A DNA stretch of 64,000 nt, taken from Bidens hawaiensis (taxonomy: Eukaryota > Streptophyta > Magnoliopsida > Asterales > Asteraceae). Where the stretch lies: positions 173,931 to 237,930 of the forward strand of contig JAIQDT010004982.1 in the NCBI GenBank assembly GCA_021521415.1, written 5' to 3'. Shown here piece after piece: positions 58,194-64,000 of the stretch (within the stretch, counting starts at the first letter, position 1; each line of letters begins with the position of its first letter). The notes under the pieces are model-generated. The model searched no databases. It was not told the origin of the DNA and saw only the letters and a list, made by a program, of their open reading frames with translations. The position numbers and the translations under genes are program-made.

Positions 58194-59389
58194 TGTTAGA
58201 ACTTTAGTACTTCATACGTGCTTTTGTATTTCAGGCCATTGATCATTAAAGATGCTAAATTGGAGACTTGTACGAGCATGGAATGATATCTCTGGAAGAC
58301 CGAAGCATGATTTGATGTCTTGGAAAGTGTTACAAGGATTCAGGAAGAGTATGGATGAGAAATCATAAGCCGATGCTAAAACTGAACAAGATAGGTTGAC
58401 AAAATCCAACCTTGAAGTAAATGAGCATATCCTGAGCTAGAAATGAGTTACGGGAGCAATAATATATGAATTTTGGGTTTCTCGATGAGAGGAATCTGAA
58501 AATGAGGTTTTCTTAGGTCGCGATACGCGATGGCCATAAAAGACGGGAGTCATATGGCCATCGCGTATCGCGATGGACATAAAAGACGGGAAAATTAGGT
58601 TAATATGTTATTTTTCATTCTGAAGAACCCTAACTCCGTTTTGACGACCAAGAGGCGATTCCAGCAGCTACAAGAGGCGATTTTCACCACCATAGCTTGT
58701 GCCAAGACCCTACATATGATTCATATCATCCATATTGAAGATCCAATTATGTCAAGGCTCGGCTAATCTCCTAGAATCGCACCCGAGATGTATAGTTTGT
58801 AATCTTTACAGTTTTTCTCATGTGACTAAGAATATTATTGTATTATTATTGATGATTGATATATGATTATTGATGTTTGGTATTTCTGAGTGTTCGGTCG
58901 GTTTAGGTTTACGTTGTCTGAAAGATCTGTTACCAGTTGCTAGATAATTGATCATATGACTGTTTGGTTAGATTGAATACAATAAAACATGCAATTACCC
59001 TTAACTGAGTCACACTGACAAGGACTGTTTGATAACCAGTGTCGTGTGTAAAGTGATTGTTGATGTCTAAGGTTTTGTCTGATTGATCAGTCTTTAGTTA
59101 ATCGTTAATAATTAATCTGTTAGGTTGCATGAGATAACTGTAGGTTGCTTACTTGAATTCCCGAGTGTGACTTGTTTGTTAATTGCTTGAACTCGTTTAC
59201 TTGCGTGTTACTTAGTTCTCTAAATTCATTTTAAGTGCTTGTGTGATCAGCATTAAAAACCAGTTATTTCATAATAGCAAATCTGTACACGAATTACATT
59301 GACCACATACTCCTGGTGGATACGATACCTTACTTACCCTATCTACTTAGGTTATTTAGGTTTTTGCATGACTTGAACGACGGTCATCA
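58194..59389 (+). repeat. Athila 5' LTR (5' border approximate)
   Basis: The 3' border is firm: GACGGTCATCA directly precedes the primer site. The 5' border is a guess (TGTTAGAACTTTAG near 58194); no 3' LTR is available to compare. It contains inverted copies of a CATCGCGTATCGCGATGG-type palindrome at 58516-58535 and 58557-58579, each followed by ATAAAAGACGGGA. Confidence 0.5.
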
Positions 59390-59392
59390 AAA

Positions 59393-59411
59393 TGGCACCG
59401 TTGCCGGGGAG
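59393..59411 (+). other. Athila-type primer-binding site
   Basis: TGGCACCGTTGCCGGGGAG, differing by one base from the usual Athila TGGCGCCGTTGCCGGGGAG. Confidence 0.88.
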
Positions 59412-59561
59412 TTAGCGCGCTTTGTGTTTTTCATGTTATTTGATTTTTGTGTTTAATTTTAATTTTAGTCTTAATTTTTGTTTTTTGTTTTTAGTTTTTA
59501 GTTAAAATTTTATTTTTCTTTATTTTACGCGGGTTGTGTTAGTTGTGCAGATAACAGGTTT

Positions 59562-60840
59562 ATGCGCACCCACCATTCGGTCCGACAGTTTCCGTTAATT
59601 TACGAGCCCGAAATCGAGAGGTTAGCTCGGCAGAACCGAGTTCAGAACAAAAATTCAGAGATAGAAGATCAGAACCAGAACTAGAACCAAAATCACGACC
59701 CACTCCCATAAAACAATGTGTTTTACCCCGATAACATTCCTCACCCACCAAAATTCAATAACCAAAACGAAAAAAATAACCAAAACACAAAAAATAACTA
59801 AGCTCGTGCTTCCAGAACCCAACATCGAAACCGCAACCTAAAACGAAACCTAAACTTAAACTTTGATCAATCCGGACCATCAGCTCCAAATAATAACCCA
59901 AACCCAGAGTTCGGATAAATATTGAAAATGTTCAACCGAGTATTCCGACAGAAGATGAAGACCATCTATCTCATATGGAGCATCCCCGTTAGTTCCATAG
60001 GTGCGAGTGCAGGGACAACCGACTTTTAAGTCCCGGCCGTCATACATCAACATCGTACCTCATTTTCACGGGATGGCTTCTGAGGACCCGTATTCTCACT
60101 TGACCGATTTTTCAGCTATTTGCGGGGTCGATTTGTGATGGTACTTATGATCAGGATGAGGTTCGGTTGCGGTTGTTACAATTTTCGTTGAAAGACAAAG
60201 CAAAGAACTGGTTTAACTCGTTACCGATGCACAGTATTGGAAACTGGGCCGAGATGCAGCAGTTGTTTTAAATGAGTATTATTCGCAATCGAAGACAAGT
60301 GAGACCCGAATGGAGATTCAAAACTTTTCACAGTTATCGGGTGAATTGTTCCATGAAGCTTTCACCAGGTATAGGAAGATGATCAAAAAATTCCCACACC
60401 ATCAGGATGAATTGTGGGAACTGGTGAAATGCTATGTTGATGGTTTGACATACGAGGACCGAAAACATCTGAAAGCCTCGTGTAATGGTCAGCTGTTGAA
60501 TCAGCCTGAAGAGGATGATTGGGGTTACTTGCAATTTATGTGTGAAGATTCAAAGGCAGAAGCAGCAGCTGAGAGACGAAGACGTGGTACTTCTTCTAGG
60601 TCAGTCAAGTCAGTCATGAGTGAGTTTGAAAGAATTGCTGAGTTAGAACATGAACTGGCTGGGTACAGAAAGGGTAAGAATAAAGAAGTCGGGAAAGTTG
60701 GAGTGAAAATCCCGGTTTGTGAAGATTGTGGTAAGCTAGGGCATAAGGAGAAAATTGTCCCGAGTGTTCCTATGACGAGGAGGATGAACCCAAGGAAGTT
60801 AATTATGCTTACGGGGATTCCAATGGTCAAGGGTTGAATT
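59562..60840 (+). pseudogene. Athila gag (interrupted)
   Basis: ATG at 59562 gives MRTHHSVRQFPLIYEPEIER and an Asn/Gln-rich segment, broken by several stops (59680-60010). The open part 60310-60837 reads QNFSQLSGELFHEAFTRYRK, KKFPHHQDELWELVKCYVDG, EDRKHLKASCNGQLLNQPEE and DWGYLQFMCEDSKAEAAAER, which is Athila gag. A Cys motif CEDCGKLGH follows, then a frameshift near 60750; the following Gly/Asn/Gln-rich tail (60840-61200) is full of stops. Confidence 0.82.
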
Positions 60841-61310
60841 CAAACACCTATCACCGTGGCCTGAGGAATCACCCGGACTTTTGTTATGGGAACGCGTCTA
60901 CACAGTTGAACTCGAACTTCATGGGATCGATCCAGAACAGGTCGCAGGGTAATTACCGTCAGGGCGGTTATCAGTAGTAGCAAGGTTCGTTTTATTAGAA
61001 TCGGGGGTATAATAGAGATGGTAACCGGGTTGGAAATTCATGGGGTAATCAGGACCAGTAGAAGGGGTCCTCGGGAAATGCGGATGACTCTGTGCACTCA
61101 AAGTTGGCTGCATTGATGAAGATCATGGCAGATCATATGGTTGAAACAAAGAAACATGAGTTACATGATAAGTCGACAGAGGCAATGTCAAAGTAGATTG
61201 GTCAGCTCGCAACAGATATTGCAAAGTTGTAAAAGAGCGCAGGTCAATTCCCGAGCGATACTACAGTCAACCCGAACCAATACTGCTCAAGTTCCAAGAA
61301 GGGAAACAAT

Positions 61311-61943
61311 GTGCACATCAATGTTGTAAGTCTTTTACCTCATTTTGAAATTTCTGTTGTTGAAGTTGATTCACCACCACAGTTTGTTGAGGGGGTGGTG
61401 GAAGATGTTACTGGTGAGAATGATTGTGTCGATCAAAATGATTCAATTTTCCAAAATGAATCAGAATTAAAAACATATAAAATGTCTTTTTATGAAAATT
61501 GCACATGTGAAAAATGTTTAAATGGTAAATTGACCAACATGAGAGATGAGGTGGTGGAGAATAATACCACCTCAAGTAAACTCCAAGACCCAGGAGTGCC
61601 GCTTTCAATTCAAATTGGGAAATTTAAAACTGATCGGGCACTTCTAGATCTTGGAGCATGTGTTAGTATCATGAGCGGTAGTTTATATTATCAGTATGAA
61701 TTTGGCCCATTAGAAAGGGTAAACACCACCGTGGTGTTGGCGGACCAAACTCATACACTTCCTCGGGGCATGGTGACCAATGTAATGGTTCAGGTGGACG
61801 AATTTTTCTACCTAGTTGACTTTCTTGTACTTGACTATGCTAAACGTGTGAATAATACACAACCGCAAGTCATATTAGGTAGGCCATTCCTTGCCACAGC
61901 ACATGCGGTAATTGATTTTTCTAGGGGGGGTTTTGGGAATTAA
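61311..61943 (+). pseudogene. Athila aspartic protease region
   Basis: After an acidic linker the retropepsin domain runs GVPLSIQIGKFKTDRALLDL, GACVSIMSGSLYYQYEFGPL, TTVVLADQTHTLPRGMVTNV, FFYLVDFLVLDYAKR and VILGRPFLATAHAVIDF. The catalytic triplet is DLG, as is normal in Athila. The frame is open to 61943, where a run of G shifts it; 61912-62217 continues in another frame and ends MFGPDPGLSED. The domain is unusually well preserved compared with the gag. Confidence 0.85.
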
Positions 61944-62217
61944 GTGTGGAGACCGTGATAAACGGTTATTATTGTTTGAAAATGCTATTAACCCTCTTGT
62001 TGACAAATGTGTATCCTTGGACAAGGATCACACAAAAGAGGAATGTTTTGTGATTGACAGGATAGATAAGAAGGGATTTGAGAAACAACAGAGTGAGAAG
62101 GTGGAAGAGAAAGGTATCCGACCAAGGAAGAAGAAAGTGAGACATCCACCCAACCAAAATGATCAAGAGTGGAGACTGAAGATGTTCGGGCCAGATCCTG
62201 GCCTATCGGAAGACTGA

Positions 62218-64000
62218 CAACAAATGATTGAAGAAAAGCATGCTTATAATGATGAGGTCGCATGGGAGCAGGCCAGACGACCACCCTGAATGACATACAA
62301 GTTTCAAAAGGGTGGTAATTGTACATTTTATATATTTTTAGTTTCCATTTTGTTATAGTTTTTATATTACTAATTGTATTTCAAGCGTACCATCATAGCA
62401 AAAGCTAAGTGTGGGGATACCGCATAACGAGAAAATGAGGTTTCAGTTAAGCGACCCAAAGTGCTTTCATGTTCATTTTGCTGTGGTTAATCCAGGTACG
62501 TGTATATTATGTTGTAACCGAACTTTGTGGGTGTAGTTCACTATAAACCCTCACGAGACCCCACTCGTCCTCCCGGGCTACCGGGAGGTTTACAGGGCTT
62601 GTTGCATATGCAAAATGCAATCGTGATTCCTACGAAAGTGAGTTAGGTCTTTTAATGTTTTTAACTAATTTAACATAATTTATTATGAAACGACTTAATT
62701 TTGCTTTAATAAAATTAACAAAAATTCATTTTGATAACTCTTAAAAGACCTATGTCTTACACTTGTGAGAAGCTTGCTTCTACACGTCTCGAGATTTTGC
62801 AGGTTCGATTGCCAGTTTGGTAATTGGACGAGACGAGAGTATACGAGTGTTTATGAGAGTTCACGAGCCGACTGGTCCTTCTCCAGTCCCGTTGATGTCA
62901 GGTGATTTCAGTTTCATAATTTATTTTGTTTTTTATACTTTAAATGTTAAAAGTGTGATTGTATAAGTGTTAGTTAAACCGCCACATTTGAGCCCCGAAT
63001 TTTAAAATTGCTTAATAGTCAAAAAGTCAATTTCAACCCCGTCCCTCAAATGTTCATTAATCGTTTTATCTATTTTAACTTTGAGGACAATGTTTAAGTA
63101 TTCTTACATTGAGGACAATGTAAACCTCAAGTGTGGGGATGGGGGAATTTGAAAATTTTTAACCCGATAGTACCTCGAAGAATGTTCAGAAACCAAAGTT
63201 GTTAACTGTTAATTATTGCCATTAATGCCAAGTCATAGGTTTCTAGTCATGGTTGGTTTTTTAGCTTCTCAATAGTCTTACTCACAAATGCTTTCATAAC
63301 GAGAAGTTGAAAATGGGGTCATTTAGGCGGGGATAACGAGTCATGGGGACAGGTACACATGTTTATATCGTCAACCCTATTCCTCCGGTACATGTGTGAG
63401 TTGACCCAAATATATATAATACACATATAATATATAGTACACACATGTCATTTGAGTGCTTTCGTTGATGTTCATGGATTACGGGATCGTAGTTGGCAAA
63501 ATGCAAAAGTGATAGAGGCAATTAGGTTAAGCCTCGTCTGGATGAGCGAGAGTGTGGGCACTGGGGGGTTGGGCCTCATACATTATACATATGAGCGTGG
63601 GTAATGAGAGGGGCGGGGGGTTGGGTCCCTTAGAAAACCCTTCTTGGACTTATTTTTCATTTGTTTAACCCCGACATTAGTTACGAGACGATCCGGCTTA
63701 CTAGGATTATTTGTAAGTGTATTTGTCTTTGTTTTTGTATTTGTATTTGTTCCATTATTAAGCATCACGTTATTATGCTACAAAAATTGAGGAAAAAGCC
63801 AAAAAGATGTTTGTTTATATTCAGTTATGTATTCGGTAGTTCGTTTATGTAAAAAAAAATTGAAATCAGTATGTATGTTAGTTTGCTTATTTAGAGGTTG
63901 TATAATAAGTTAGTCAGTTTGTTTAGTAGTTCGTTTATTTAGATGGTTTGTAATAAGCCGGGTCGGATCGTTTGAGCTACTCAAATATTTCCCTTTCATA
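62218..64000 (+). other. Athila 3' non-coding region
   Basis: Contains AAGTGTGGGGAT at about 62408 and 63131, a CTCCCGGGCTACCGGGAGG hairpin at 62572-62590, and TTGAGGACAATGT twice (63082-63094 and 63108-63120). No reverse transcriptase, integrase or LTR start was found before the window ends. Confidence 0.6.

Larger units (their letters stand above)
58194..64000 (+). mobile_element. Athila-type (Ty3/Gypsy) element, runs off the window
   Basis: Athila-type primer site, gag with DWGYLQFMCEDS region, and protease with LLDLGACVSIM and VILGRPFLATAHAVIDF are in order. After protease the sequence passes to non-coding DNA containing two AAGTGTGGGGAT motifs typical of Athila 3' regions, with no reverse transcriptase or integrase. 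The 3' LTR is not in the window. Confidence 0.8.

Overview
The window looks like repeat-dense nuclear DNA from a flowering plant. It is AT-rich and full of nested transposable elements and long TA, TAA and TC microsatellites, and I find no intact host gene. The retroelement families (Tekay-type chromovirus, Sirevirus-like Copia, Athila, Copia with an initiator-Met primer site) and the wording of their proteins fit a eudicot, most likely Asteraceae. That taxonomic call is an inference from family resemblance, not a measurement. Almost every reading frame here is a transposon protein or a decayed remnant of one.

Layout, left to right. 19-1140: a terminal-inverted-repeat (TIR) element in a TA tract. 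2025-4062: a PIF/Harbinger-type element with a broken Myb/SANT-like gene. 5612-6503: a hAT-type element with 8-bp target duplication and a tRNA-like pol III promoter inside. 9194-15284: a complete but decayed Copia element with 5-bp target duplication. 16406-16707 and 17146-18359: two fold-back elements. 21409-26655: the 5' half of a Gypsy element (family A here) with an unusual leader ORF and a perfect 211-bp inverted duplication in its LTR. 27909-29592: a short non-autonomous LTR element.

30466-44634 is a minus-strand Tekay-type chromovirus flanked by AGTGA. A 175-bp MITE sits in its pol gene. A Sirevirus-like element (38143-44067, flanked by GCCTG) sits in its 5' LTR. The inner element has lost nearly all of gag-pol but keeps a long additional ORF. 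44697-52754 is a chain of four TIR elements separated only by TA repeats. The last one carries a fragment of a plant transposon-associated protein. 53950-55640 holds Copia remnants. 55650-58190 is a second family A Gypsy copy. 58194-64000 is an Athila-type element with gag and protease but no visible reverse transcriptase or integrase before the window ends.

The most interesting signals are structural. First, several TIR families share a terminal motif and sit in TA microsatellites, with four arranged back to back. Second, two unrelated LTR families carry arrays of hyphenated palindromes just upstream of the TATA box, in which stem bases change in complementary pairs while the loops stay similar. 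Third, family A carries a leader ORF preserved in two copies. Boundaries given with target duplications are firm; those marked approximate are not.
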